64,000 nucleotides of DNA from Akkermansia sp. RCC_12PD (GTDB lineage: Bacteria; Verrucomicrobiota; Verrucomicrobiia; Verrucomicrobiales; Akkermansiaceae): the NCBI RefSeq assembly GCF_036417355.1, contig NZ_CP143889.1, positions 992,001 to 1,056,000 of the forward strand, written 5' to 3'. This document shows, piece after piece, positions 7,961-16,382 of the stretch. The notes below the pieces were generated by a model that was given only the letters and a program-made list of their open reading frames with translations, was not told where the DNA came from and ran no database searches. Numbering within the stretch: position 1 is the first letter of the stretch; each line of letters begins with the position of its first letter. The position numbers were made by a program, and so were the translations under genes.

Positions 7961-9865
7961 CTACTTCAACGGAAGCACCTCGTCCAGCAGCGATTCTATC
8001 CCCTCCTTGGCAAATCGGGAATGCAGGTAAAGCTTCTTGGCTTCCATGTACTTGCCGAGGGCGGAACCGACTTCCTTGGCATTCCGCGCATTTTCCGCAT
8101 CGTCCAGCAGCTTGACCAGCCTGCTTGCCTTGGTCGTCAGATCCAGATACTGGGAATTCAGCTCCTGGTCATTGACAAACAATTCCTGGTCGCGCAGGCG
8201 CAGCTGCTGCAATTCCTCCCAGGCGCCGTAAACGTCCTGCATGGCCTCACGCTGACGCGCCGCGCCCAGTGCCCGCTCAATGACCGCCATTTTAGCCAGG
8301 TCATCCACAAACTGGGCCTGCAGTTCCGGGTCATCCTTCACCAGCACGGCAAACTCGTGCTGATTGTCGAAAATACGCCGATAGTTCTTGTTCTTGTGGA
8401 AACGCTTGAAATCCTCCAGGGCATGGGACTGCTGGCCTGCGGCCATCATGGCATTGCGCAGGGGGAGCAGGCGCGGATTCTTGGGCCAGATCTCAATGGC
8501 CTTCTTCAGGCATTCTTCCAGCTTGACGCGGTCCCCCTTGGCAAGGGCTTCCTGCCCTTGGGCGATATAGGCGTCGCTGGCGAACACGGCAGCGCTGATG
8601 GCGGATTCTGCCCGGCCCGTGCTGAAATCCCGGGAAGTCTTCTTGAGGTCCTCCACCAGCGTGAGGGCTTCCTCGTAATCCTTGCCGTTCATCAGCTCAA
8701 ACAGTTTCTCCACATCCCGCTTGAACACATACAGCTTCTGCTTCTTCTCGTACGGGAACGTACTGACGGGCGCCATGAATTCGCCGATCAGGAGAGCTTC
8801 ATTCAACCGTTCCAAGGCATCCACGTAATGGTGGGAATCCACCAGATTGTTCACGGCCTTCATGTGGCGGTCCGAATCCCGCGCCAATTCCCGGGAAAGA
8901 TTGTCCAGAACAGCCACGGTAGGAGGTACGCCCAGCGTACTTCCGAACATCTTGGCCGCATCGGAACCCTTCTCCAGGCGCAATTTCGTATCGCCGTCAT
9001 TGAACAGGCGGCTGTACACGCCGCAGCCGATGGACACATGGTCAAAACGGCGCTGGGCAAACAACTGGACAAGTGTGGACTGGAACACGATTTTGGCTTC
9101 CGTTACGGTAAGCACCTGCTCGGTTTCCAGTTTCAGTTTGCGGGCCTGCATCTCCACCACGCGCTTTTCCAAATACTTGTAGCGCGGATTGTCCCGCGCC
9201 GGATTGGAAGAGGAATTCCCCTTCCTGCCCCCTTTCTGGTTGGAGGGAGAGCCGGAGGATACCGTCACACCGCTTTCCATCAGGCTCATTTTCTGGGTAT
9301 TGGTGCGGATTTCGCGTTCCATCGCGTCCATCATCTTTCCCTTGTTCTTCCCGTTGGTCTTGGCCTGCCATGCGGTATAGATGGCCTGGCACAGAGCGTC
9401 GGAAACACCGCCGTCCAGCGGATTGCTGGAAGCGGCGGTCAGCAGGTCCACCACCTGCCGCAGGACATTGTCCGCCGCCAGCCTTTCCTTGCGCATGGAA
9501 AGCACATCGTGAATCTTGTTGAAAATCTTCTGGTATTCACGAGCATCCTCCGTATTCTCCTCCGGCTGGCTCAGGTACTTGTTGAAGCGGGCCTCAATTT
9601 CCCGGAAGCTGCCCATGTTCAGGGTCTGCCCGTTGATGGTTACCGTGCCGTCCTGAGGATTCAGAAACGGCAGTTCATTGCCGTACAGGGATTTGGCATC
9701 TCCCTGGCTGCCCGGCTGGTAGGCGTTGGGCTGAATGGAGCCGGATGGATTGGCCGGCTGTGGAGACGCAGGAGCGGGGGTTCCTCCCGTTGCCGGAGGA
9801 TTGTACATCATCTGCCCCATCGCAGGAAACGTACAGGCCAAGGTCAGAAGAAAGCAGTATTTCAT
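7961..9865 (-). CDS. secreted helical-repeat (TPR-like) protein of unknown function
   Basis: A 634-residue protein starting with a signal peptide (MKYCFLLTLACTFPAMG), then a Pro/Asn/Gly-rich spacer to about residue 60, then almost entirely helical sequence. Segments around residues 340-500 (ALERLNEALLIGEF, DYEEALTLVEDLKK, LEECLKKAIEIWPKNP) look like degenerate TPR units. It has no enzyme motif that I recognise. It ends 85 bases before the L,D-transpeptidase start and follows the small membrane-anchored protein at 9884-10315 by 18 bases, so the three may be co-transcribed envelope genes. It could be a scaffold or a peptidoglycan-associated protein; function is unknown. Confidence 0.75.
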   Translation of the reverse strand: MKYCFLLTLACTFPAMGQMMYNPPATGGTPAPASPQPANPSGSIQPNAYQPGSQGDAKSLYGNELPFLNPQDGTVTINGQTLNMGSFREIEARFNKYLSQPEENTEDAREYQKIFNKIHDVLSMRKERLAADNVLRQVVDLLTAASSNPLDGGVSDALCQAIYTAWQAKTNGKNKGKMMDAMEREIRTNTQKMSLMESGVTVSSGSPSNQKGGRKGNSSSNPARDNPRYKYLEKRVVEMQARKLKLETEQVLTVTEAKIVFQSTLVQLFAQRRFDHVSIGCGVYSRLFNDGDTKLRLEKGSDAAKMFGSTLGVPPTVAVLDNLSRELARDSDRHMKAVNNLVDSHHYVDALERLNEALLIGEFMAPVSTFPYEKKQKLYVFKRDVEKLFELMNGKDYEEALTLVEDLKKTSRDFSTGRAESAISAAVFASDAYIAQGQEALAKGDRVKLEECLKKAIEIWPKNPRLLPLRNAMMAAGQQSHALEDFKRFHKNKNYRRIFDNQHEFAVLVKDDPELQAQFVDDLAKMAVIERALGAARQREAMQDVYGAWEELQQLRLRDQELFVNDQELNSQYLDLTTKASRLVKLLDDAENARNAKEVGSALGKYMEAKKLYLHSRFAKEGIESLLDEVLPLK

Positions 9866-9883
9866 GGATCGAAAAAGCTCGGG

Positions 9884-10315
9884 TTATTTAGGCAGGATGG
9901 AGGTAGCCATACACACGCCGCGCACGTTCGGGCTGATATCCTCCACCCGGAATTCTATTCTGTATTGCTGGTCTCTGTTGATGTTCATTCCATTTCTGGC
10001 TTCTGCGGAAACGCAGATGGGAATAATGTATTCCCGTCCGGACGCATCCTTGTACAAAAAGGAAATCAATTCCGACTCGCCGCGGGGAAAACGGTCAATC
10101 ACGGTGCCGTCCAGCACGTAATTGTTGTTGGAAAGCTGGGAGGCGTTCATCGCCAGAATATCCAGCGGGATGTCGGATCCCGCCTGGGGCTTGTTGCTGG
10201 AGCGCGTCACGGCATAGCCGATGACAAGCGCCAGCACAAGAACCACCGCCCCGATGACCAGCATCGGAGCAGATGATGATGAACTCTTCTTTTTCGCTGT
10301 ACGTCGTCTCGCCAT
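9884..10315 (-). CDS. membrane-anchored small protein of unknown function
   Basis: A 143-residue protein with a basic, Ser-rich cytoplasmic start (MARRRTAKKKSSSSS), one membrane segment (about 18-40, PMLVIGAVVLVLALVIGYAV) and a soluble region outside the membrane of ~100 residues. I chose ATG at 10315 because a basic start plus anchor follows; a longer frame starts at 10360. AAGAGA upstream may serve as a weak ribosome-binding site. The soluble part mentions no motif I can name. It sits 18 bases upstream of the secreted TPR-like gene and 53 bases downstream of the ABC transporter gene, suggesting one transcription unit. Confidence 0.7.
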   Translation of the reverse strand: MARRRTAKKKSSSSSAPMLVIGAVVLVLALVIGYAVTRSSNKPQAGSDIPLDILAMNASQLSNNNYVLDGTVIDRFPRGESELISFLYKDASGREYIIPICVSAEARNGMNINRDQQYRIEFRVEDISPNVRGVCMATSILPK

Positions 10316-10368
10316 AATCTCTTGTCGAGAAAATGTATAACGAACACGCAACGATTGCACGCATTAAA

Positions 10369-12192
10369 TTACAGTTCCCAGCGGGAACGGCGGATGCCGA
10401 TGTAGGAGGCGGCGATGCCGCATGCAACATGCGCGCCGAGGACAATATAGCAGATCAGGGCCGGGGTCAGCCCCGTATCCAGCACATTCTTGACGGCATT
10501 GTACACGTCCGGCTTCAGAGCTGAAATGCTTCCGGACCAGGACCAGTACGCGGAAATGAACGGCCGGATGAAGCTTTCCACCTGCTCCGGGAGAGCCAGT
10601 ACCGCCCCTGAGAGGGGAAGCTGGAAGCCCACCAGGTAAATGCTCAGCAGGGAGGCTTGGTCCGCGCTCTTGGCCAGGGAGGAAATACCCAGGCAGACAA
10701 ACGTCATGGCGGCATTGGCCAGTATCAGGAAAAACAAATGCGTCAGGCTGCCGCCCCGGTCCCAGAAGAAATCCACGAAGGCGAACATCCACACGGACTG
10801 AACCAGCACCAGCACGCTCAAATACGCCAGCTTGCTCGCCAGATAGGAGGAAGGCCGCATGCCCGCATACTTCTCCTTCTCCATGATGGCGCGTTCCCCG
10901 GCCACCTCCCTTGCGGCATTGTTGGACCCCATCAGCCCCAGCAGGATCACCTCAAACATGATGATGCCGGAAACGGCGGAACCGGTCTTCATATTCAACT
11001 GCTGCGCCTCAATATCCTTCTGCAGCGTCTGCACGTCCTGCGTGGCGGAAAGCCCTACGATCTGCCCGGTTCCCTTATCCGTGAACATGGCTACCAGCAC
11101 GGGAAACAAAAGCACCATTACCAGTTGGAGGACAAGCTGGGAGCGGTCACGGAAGAAAATGCGCCACCGGCGCCCCAGCAGGCAGAAAAACTGGGTGAAG
11201 AAACCGGGCACTTCGGGAATGGCTTCCTCCCCGCCCTCAAATGCGGCGGCAATTTCTTTTCCGGCTGAAGCTCGTTCAGAAGATCCCCGTTCCCCATCTT
11301 CCTCTCCGGCAGGAGCCGGCGTTACTCCGTTCTCTTCGTCAAAAGGCTTGGCATTTGGGTCCGGCAACTCTCCGGAAAGAATCTTCTGCTCCCTTTCCTT
11401 CTCCAGCCGGGCATAATAGGACTCCCGATGCTTGGCCCAGGACCGGGACCAGGAAGCTCCGGTCCGGTCCTGAAGCTTGGGATAAATCTCTTCAAGAGCG
11501 GAAACACCGAAGTAATGCAGGATCGTCTTGGGGGAACCGTGGTAGACCACGCATCCCTGATGCATGACCAGGATGGAATCGTAACTGTCCAGATGAGCCA
11601 GGCTGTGCGTAACGGAAATGACGATGCGCTCGTCGGAACGGGACACCTCATGCAGAAGGTTCACGATATCGTGCTCGGACCGCGGATCAAGGCCGGAAGT
11701 CACCTCGTCGCAAATCAGGAGCCGGGGATCGGACACCAGCTCCATAGCCAGCGCCAGGCGCCGCTTCTGGCCCCCGGAAAGAATCTTCACGTCCCTGTCT
11801 GCAATTCCCTCCATGCCCGTTACCTCCAGGGCGTTGTCAATGCTGTCGTCCAGATCGTCAAGAGACTCGAACTTGCAGCGGAGCTTCGCGGCGCTTTCCA
11901 CATTCTCATCCACGCTCAACTGGTCATAGGCAATGCTGAATTGGGGGACAAACCCGATCTCCGTCGGTTCAAAATCCTCTTCCGCCAAATCATGCCCATT
12001 CCAGAAAAAACGGCCGTCTGTCTCCGCGACCATGCCCGCGATAGCCTTCAACAACGTGGTCTTTCCGCAGCCGGACGGCCCCACGACCGCCATGAAATGC
12101 CCCTTGGGCACATTAAAGCTCACATTGTCCAGCAATTTCAAAGGACCGTCCTGGGCCTCTATCTCGTACGTAATGCCGTCCGCCTGCAACAT
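10369..12192 (-). CDS. ABC transporter with fused ATPase and permease (ABCG-type half transporter)
   Basis: A 607-residue protein with an N-terminal nucleotide-binding domain and C-terminal ABC-2 membrane domain, the order used by the ABCG/White family. Walker A is GPSGCGKTT (38-46), the signature is LSGGQKRRLALAMEL and Walker B is LLICDEVTSGLD, so the ATPase looks intact. A charged, low-complexity linker (about 255-325) leads to roughly six membrane segments from about residue 350. Such proteins work as dimers to export lipids, drugs or glycans. The substrate cannot be inferred; its downstream neighbours are envelope proteins. Confidence 0.88.
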   Translation of the reverse strand: MLQADGITYEIEAQDGPLKLLDNVSFNVPKGHFMAVVGPSGCGKTTLLKAIAGMVAETDGRFFWNGHDLAEEDFEPTEIGFVPQFSIAYDQLSVDENVESAAKLRCKFESLDDLDDSIDNALEVTGMEGIADRDVKILSGGQKRRLALAMELVSDPRLLICDEVTSGLDPRSEHDIVNLLHEVSRSDERIVISVTHSLAHLDSYDSILVMHQGCVVYHGSPKTILHYFGVSALEEIYPKLQDRTGASWSRSWAKHRESYYARLEKEREQKILSGELPDPNAKPFDEENGVTPAPAGEEDGERGSSERASAGKEIAAAFEGGEEAIPEVPGFFTQFFCLLGRRWRIFFRDRSQLVLQLVMVLLFPVLVAMFTDKGTGQIVGLSATQDVQTLQKDIEAQQLNMKTGSAVSGIIMFEVILLGLMGSNNAAREVAGERAIMEKEKYAGMRPSSYLASKLAYLSVLVLVQSVWMFAFVDFFWDRGGSLTHLFFLILANAAMTFVCLGISSLAKSADQASLLSIYLVGFQLPLSGAVLALPEQVESFIRPFISAYWSWSGSISALKPDVYNAVKNVLDTGLTPALICYIVLGAHVACGIAASYIGIRRSRWEL

Positions 12193-12545
12193 AATGCATG
12201 TACCTTATCCCATCAGTCTCCGCATCATCAAGGAAAATCGGGACTCTTCCCTCACATGTTGAACCCATGCGCAAACTTGTTATTTTGAAAAGGTTCCGCC
12301 CCGGACGACGAAACACCTGACTACCCTCATGTTGTGGATTTGCGACTTCCGCGCCGCGAAGAATCTTCCCTCCACTCCTCCCCTGCTCATCAGGATTACT
12401 TGTGATTCCTGTGAGGTCCTCTTTTTAACGGATTTCCAGGGTGCCGGAACTCCGGAAAAAGAATTCCATGTCAACCTCTTGATTGAATCGGAAGAAAAAG
12501 CTGAACCTTTCTTTTTCCTCGCTTCCCCGCCCGGATGGAGGCATC
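12193..12545. other. divergent intergenic region
   Basis: About 350 bases between the ABC transporter (-) and the acetyltransferase (+). Promoters for both genes should be here, but I see no clear pair of hexamers, repeat or RNA. A frame of 64 codons on the minus strand has no recognisable content. Confidence 0.35.
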
Positions 12546-13007
12546 ATGGGCTTCATGATCAGCCGGACGGTAAAAGACGATCTTCCGGAAATCCTGGATC
12601 TCCAGCTCCGGGCCTTTGGAGAAGTTGCCCGGCGCCTGAACGCCGCCACTCTGCCTCCGCTGGAACAAACCATTGAACAATTGCTGGAAGAAGAGCAGAA
12701 CTCTGTATTTCTTAAATATACGGAGGACGGGCATATCATCGGTTCGGTCAGAGGGAGCCTGGATGCCTCCGGCACCTGCCATGTGGGCAAGCTGATTGTG
12801 GACCCGTACTGCCGGAACCGGGGAATCGGACGGCAGCTCATGCAGGCGCTGGAAGAATACTTCCGCGGAAAAGCCTCCCGGTACCTCCTGTTCACGTCGG
12901 AGGAAACTCCGGAAACCCTGCACTTGTACGGCAAACTGGGTTACGAAAAGCTGTACACGCGGAATGCCGGAAGCACCGTCATGGCGTTTCTGGAAAAGAA
13001 GGCTTGA
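12546..13007 (+). CDS. GNAT-family N-acetyltransferase
   Basis: A ~153-residue cytoplasmic acetyltransferase of the GNAT fold. The acetyl-CoA-binding motif A is visible as VGKLIVDPYCRNRGIGRQLM, with the R/Q-x-x-G-x-G/A pattern as RNRGIG, and the C-terminal motif B region LHLYGKLGYEKLYTR follows. I chose ATG at 12546 with GGAGG four bases upstream; ATG at 12555 gives a spacing of 13 and is a near alternative, while a TTG at 12483 would add an unlikely Lys-rich extension. Substrate unknown. It is monocistronic and faces the ABC transporter. Confidence 0.85.
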   Translation: MGFMISRTVKDDLPEILDLQLRAFGEVARRLNAATLPPLEQTIEQLLEEEQNSVFLKYTEDGHIIGSVRGSLDASGTCHVGKLIVDPYCRNRGIGRQLMQALEEYFRGKASRYLLFTSEETPETLHLYGKLGYEKLYTRNAGSTVMAFLEKKA

Positions 13008-13037
13008 AAAAACGGCCCCCGCAGGAAGAGGAACACT

Positions 13038-13187
13038 TCATTCCAACATTTTCCCTACGGCCAGCCGGATCAAGCACCCGGCCAGAAAAATCCCCGCCGC
13101 TACCCAAAAGGAAAACCATTCCAGCAATACCCCGCATACCAGGAATATCAACGCACACCACAGCAAAAATGTGTTGATCACACGCAT
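13038..13187 (-). CDS. small two-helix membrane protein (49 residues)
   Basis: A short frame beginning MRVINTFLLWC and ending LIRLAVGKMLE. It has two hydrophobic segments (about NTFLLWCALIFLVCGVLL and WFSFWVAAGIFLAGCLI) separated by a Glu-Trp turn, and a basic end, so it should be a small inner-membrane hairpin. GGAGG lies 10 bases before ATG 13187; an in-frame ATG at 13196 is almost on top of it and less likely. The start overlaps the stop of the upstream 34-codon frame as TGATG, the usual signature of translational coupling. No homologue is recognised by eye. It is too short to be certain. Confidence 0.5.
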   Translation of the reverse strand: MRVINTFLLWCALIFLVCGVLLEWFSFWVAAGIFLAGCLIRLAVGKMLE

Positions 13188-13291
13188 CAGGTCCATTCCT
13201 CCGGGTAGAAGGGAGAAATAAGGAAAACCTTCATCAGGATGTCCTCCAAAAATCCCATCATGTGCCGCAAGATGAATTCCAAAACACTCAT
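13187..13291 (-). CDS. possible 34-residue leader or small peptide coupled to the next gene
   Basis: A 34-codon frame beginning MSVLEFILRHMMGFLEDIL and ending SPFYPEEWT. Its sequence is amphipathic and hydrophobic. The stop codon overlaps the start of the two-helix membrane protein as TGATG. Upstream is an A+T-rich stretch (13292-13320) that could hold a promoter, but no clear Shine-Dalgarno sequence is seen. It may be a real microprotein, a regulatory leader peptide, or a chance frame. Confidence 0.35.
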   Translation of the reverse strand: MSVLEFILRHMMGFLEDILMKVFLISPFYPEEWT

Positions 13292-13472
13292 GGACTTTAA
13301 TATTTAATAATTAACCACACAGTCCATTTTACACCCTTCTCCGCAAAAGCACAAGCAGGGGCACGGCATGGAACATCATGCCTTTCATCCTCTCCTGCCG
13401 GATAGGAGAACAAACCGCGAAAAAACAACGGATAAATGAACAAGGCCCAAGTACCGCCCTGCGGCAACCGCA

Positions 13473-15080
13473 TCAGAACGGGAAATCCGTATCGCCCACC
13501 GGGTCCACGGCTTTTTCCTCAAATTTCTTTACGGCCTTCTGCTGGGGATTCACGGCCCGCACCACAATGGCTCTCGGGGGCACCGCTTCCCGCTTTTTGA
13601 ATTCGCACTTTTCCTCGCACAAATTGCAGGGGCCTACCCGCACGCGTTCCTCCGGCTTTTCCGTCGTAACGGGACAGGCGTGCTCACACGCCCCGCAGCC
13701 GATGCACAGGGTAGGATCCAGCTTCGGCAGGCGGTGTTCCTGGCCGTCGCGCCCGATGTAGGGCACTGTGTAAAGCGCCTTGGTGGGACAGTGTTCCGTA
13801 CAGGCGCCGCAGTCCATGTCCTCCCTCCTGACCAGGCAGCGGCACACGTAAAACTGGGCCACGGCAATGCGCGTGGTATCCTTCGTGATTTCCGTCGTAT
13901 CCTTTTCAGCGGTAATAGGGAGTTTTCTGATGGCCCCGGTGGGGCACACTTCCGCGCAGCGGTGGCAGTCGTAAAGACAATACTTGGTGCTGAAATCCAT
14001 CCGGGGCTTCATGAATCCCTTAATGCCCATCTGGAAATAAGCGGGCTGGAGCACGTGGGTGGGGCAGCTGGCGATGCACATCTGGCAGCCGGTGCATACG
14101 TCCAGAAACCGTTCCAGGGAACCGGCTCCGGGCGGAAGAACGCACTGGGTGGGGTCCAGCCTCTGGGCTGCATCCCCACGGCATCCCGACAGGGCGGCTC
14201 CGGCAAGCCCGACGGCGGTAGCCCCCAGGAATTCACGACGGGAACTTTTCGCGACAACCGGAGAAAACGCCGCCGAAGGGCGGGAAGAAGCCTCTTTCCT
14301 TTCCTTTTTGGCAGGAATCAATCTCCGGGCCCTGGTGAACCAGCGGTAGCGGATTCCTCCCTCATCACAGGCGCGCACGCAATCGTAGCACGCCACGCAG
14401 CGGGAGGCGTCTATCCGGTATTCCTTGAGATTCAGGCATTGGGCCTTGCAGGATTTGATACACTTGCCGCACTTTTTGCAAGATGCGGGATCAAAACCCA
14501 GCCGGAAAAGGGAAACCCGGGAAAGGAGCCCCAGCAGGGTGCCGACGGGACACACCGTATTGCAATACAAACGTCCCCTCCAGGCACTCATGGCGACAAC
14601 CAGCCCGAGCATTCCGGCGGAAGCCAGCAAGGCGGGAAGAGCCACGGGATAATAATCCATGCGGACCAGGTCCGCGGAAGCGCTGTCCGCCGCGAGCAGG
14701 TTGTTGCCCCAGACGGCGGCAGGCCATGCAAGCACGTACATGATGCGCCCAAAGATGCTGTACGGATCCAGCCAATTGAGCGTCAACCCGGCAAAACCGA
14801 TTATACAGCAGACGGCCAGCGCAGCCAGAATGGAATACCGCACCCACGGCACGGGCCGGGAGAACTTCAAAAAAACTTTGGGCCTGATCCATCTGCGCAT
14901 CCTGAACACAATGTCCTGCAAAATCCCCAGGGGACAAAGGAAAGAGCAATACACACGGCCGAAAAGCAAGGTCAGCGCCAGCAGGAGGGCCAGAGCCGCC
15001 ACGGAAACGCCCACCCAGTTCAACGTCCCCAGCACGGAAGGGACAAACTGCCACTGCGCCAGCGCAAAGGAGTCTTCCAT
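13473..15080 (-). CDS. membrane polyferredoxin, NapH-like domain fused to NapG-like ferredoxin domain (main frame)
   Basis: A 535-residue frame. Residues 1-190 are a NapH/NosR-type membrane domain with CSFLCPLG (45-52) and CNTVCPVG (173-180). Residues 200-240 hold two 4Fe-4S motifs (CKKCGKCIKSC and CVACYDCVRAC). An internal Tat-like signal follows at 281-300 (RREFLGATAV, ending in LSGC), then at least four more cluster motifs (CTGCQMCIASCP, CHRCAEVCP, CGACTEHCP, CIGCGACEHACP). This predicts a quinol-linked electron-transfer protein at the membrane. The frame appears to have lost its first ~46 codons through a one-base shift in a G7 run (see 15081-15228). It lies downstream of a DUF362 gene with a perfect hairpin between. 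The electron acceptor is unknown. Confidence 0.82.
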   Translation of the reverse strand: MEDSFALAQWQFVPSVLGTLNWVGVSVAALALLLALTLLFGRVYCSFLCPLGILQDIVFRMRRWIRPKVFLKFSRPVPWVRYSILAALAVCCIIGFAGLTLNWLDPYSIFGRIMYVLAWPAAVWGNNLLAADSASADLVRMDYYPVALPALLASAGMLGLVVAMSAWRGRLYCNTVCPVGTLLGLLSRVSLFRLGFDPASCKKCGKCIKSCKAQCLNLKEYRIDASRCVACYDCVRACDEGGIRYRWFTRARRLIPAKKERKEASSRPSAAFSPVVAKSSRREFLGATAVGLAGAALSGCRGDAAQRLDPTQCVLPPGAGSLERFLDVCTGCQMCIASCPTHVLQPAYFQMGIKGFMKPRMDFSTKYCLYDCHRCAEVCPTGAIRKLPITAEKDTTEITKDTTRIAVAQFYVCRCLVRREDMDCGACTEHCPTKALYTVPYIGRDGQEHRLPKLDPTLCIGCGACEHACPVTTEKPEERVRVGPCNLCEEKCEFKKREAVPPRAIVVRAVNPQQKAVKKFEEKAVDPVGDTDFPF

Positions 15081-15228
15081 TCCTTCCCCGCCCCCCCGTC
15101 ATATTCGGCACGTTCCACGCAGGAATGCCGCGCAGGAAAGCATAGGCAATCCCCACGAAGAAAATAACGGCCACGGTCACGCGGAGCCATTTCAACGGAC
15201 TCACAAAAAAAGCTTTAATGATTGACAT
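15081..15228 (-). pseudogene. 5' part of the polyferredoxin gene in another frame (apparent frameshift)
   Basis: The frame starting ATG 15228 encodes MSIIKAFFVSPLKWLRVTVA and IFFVGIAYAFLRGIPAWNVPN, a good first membrane segment for a NapH-like protein, then continues out of frame for 200 more codons of low-quality sequence. The switch point is a run of seven C on the plus strand (15091-15097). With six instead of seven, the protein would read NMTGGGEG-MEDSFALAQW and join the main frame. So the intact gene is most likely 13473-15228. The extra base may be a sequencing error, a true mutation, or slippage giving on/off expression. Confidence 0.7.
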
Positions 15229-15265
15229 ACCAATCTATGAAACACCGCCCGCAGCGAAAAGTTGG

Positions 15266-15294
15266 CGTCCGTCCGCAATAGTTGCGGACGGACG
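15266..15294 (-). other. perfect 13-bp intercistronic hairpin
   Basis: CGTCCGTCCGCAA (15266-15278) pairs with TTGCGGACGGACG (15282-15294) around a TAG loop. It lies between the DUF362 stop and the polyferredoxin start. No immediate T-run follows on the minus strand (CCAACTTTT), so it looks more like an mRNA stabiliser or partial attenuator than a full terminator. Confidence 0.65.
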
Positions 15295-15302
15295 GGAAAA
15301 CA

Positions 15303-16217
15303 TCAGGCCATGTTGATGCGGCGAATGTTGATCTTGGTGAGGTCCGCCGTTCCCAGCCCCATTTCCTCTCCCAGCAATACATGGCGGATCTTGCCCGCCT
15401 TGTTCAGCAGGGCCGCACCCGCAGAGTCAATCGCCACGATGTCGCGGGAGGCAAGGAGAGTCTTGCGCTCCACCAGATCGTTCGTGTCCTTGCCTACGGG
15501 GCCGTTGCGCACCATGGGCATGTAGGCGTCCAGCACGCACAGGTCCGGCTTGCGGAAATACACGGCGTCCGCAATGCACTGGTGCAGGTCGTTCTTATGC
15601 ATGGCGCCGCGGTCCCACACGGTTCCCATGACGTTCTTCATGCAGGCGGTCATTTCAGATCCGCTGTGGTGCTTGAGCGGAGGGCAGGTGATATAAACGT
15701 CTGCTTCCAGAACAGCCTTGTGCACCTTGGCGGAGGTGAATTTTTTGGCCTTCGGATTTTCCTTCTGAACATATTGCCCTTCATTGCCGCCGTCCACCAT
15801 CACGCCTCCGGCTTTTTCCACAGCCTCTTTCACGCCGCTGCCTTCATACGCGCCATTATGGCAGCAGTGGTCAAAAACCTTTACTTCCTTTGCGCCGGCC
15901 TGCTTGCACAGTTCCACCAGCGTGGCGACTGTTTCCGGGTGGGTGTTGGACCCGAACTCCGGAGCCTTGTTCCAGCCGATGTTCGGCTTGATCACCACGG
16001 TCTGGCCCGGCTTCACGAACGCCTGCATGCCGCCGAGCGTTTCCACTGCCTTTTTAACCATTTCCGCGCGAGTCCCGTTGCGGACGGCAACCAGGTCGGG
16101 AATGCCGGAAGCCGTTTGGGGAGACGCCTCCTGGGCGAAGAGGGTTTCCATGTCCGTAATGGCCGCTAAAGCGCCCACGGCGGCGGTCCCCTTCAAAAAT
16201 GTACGTCTGTCAGTCAT
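15303..16217 (-). CDS. DUF362 family protein with Tat signal
   Basis: A 304-residue protein with a twin-arginine signal (MTDRRTFLKGTAAVGALAA) and the DUF362 core, including KPNIGWNKAPEFGSNTHPE, a motif CPPLKHHSGSEMTACMKNVMG, and DLCVLDAYMPMVRNGP. DUF362 proteins are often found beside or fused to ferredoxin domains; their reaction is not settled. The Tat signal predicts export of a folded, possibly cofactor-bearing protein. It precedes the polyferredoxin gene by 75 bases in the same direction, so the two probably form one redox operon, and the polyferredoxin's internal Tat-like motif points to the same export route. Confidence 0.88.
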   Translation of the reverse strand: MTDRRTFLKGTAAVGALAAITDMETLFAQEASPQTASGIPDLVAVRNGTRAEMVKKAVETLGGMQAFVKPGQTVVIKPNIGWNKAPEFGSNTHPETVATLVELCKQAGAKEVKVFDHCCHNGAYEGSGVKEAVEKAGGVMVDGGNEGQYVQKENPKAKKFTSAKVHKAVLEADVYITCPPLKHHSGSEMTACMKNVMGTVWDRGAMHKNDLHQCIADAVYFRKPDLCVLDAYMPMVRNGPVGKDTNDLVERKTLLASRDIVAIDSAGAALLNKAGKIRHVLLGEEMGLGTADLTKINIRRINMA

Positions 16218-16382
16218 ATTGGTGCAAAGTCAAATGTTCATCTTTCCGGCAACGGAGCATTTCCGATGCCTTAGTGCCTACCTTATCATACGGAAAATGG
16301 AAAAACAACCTGTCAATCATTTTCCCTGCGGGAAATTCACAAACTAATTGTCATACACGCCAGGCTCCTATAAAACCCGGTC

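Noticed and set aside
12979-13161. Minus-strand frame of 60 codons over the small membrane protein
   Set aside because: The neighbouring frame encodes a better two-helix protein with a Shine-Dalgarno sequence; this one looks like its shadow.
14491-15083. Continuation of the ATG 15228 frame past the G7 run as a separate 245-residue protein
   Set aside because: After residue ~46 it loses all membrane and Fe-S features, which continue in the other frame; a frameshift explains it better.
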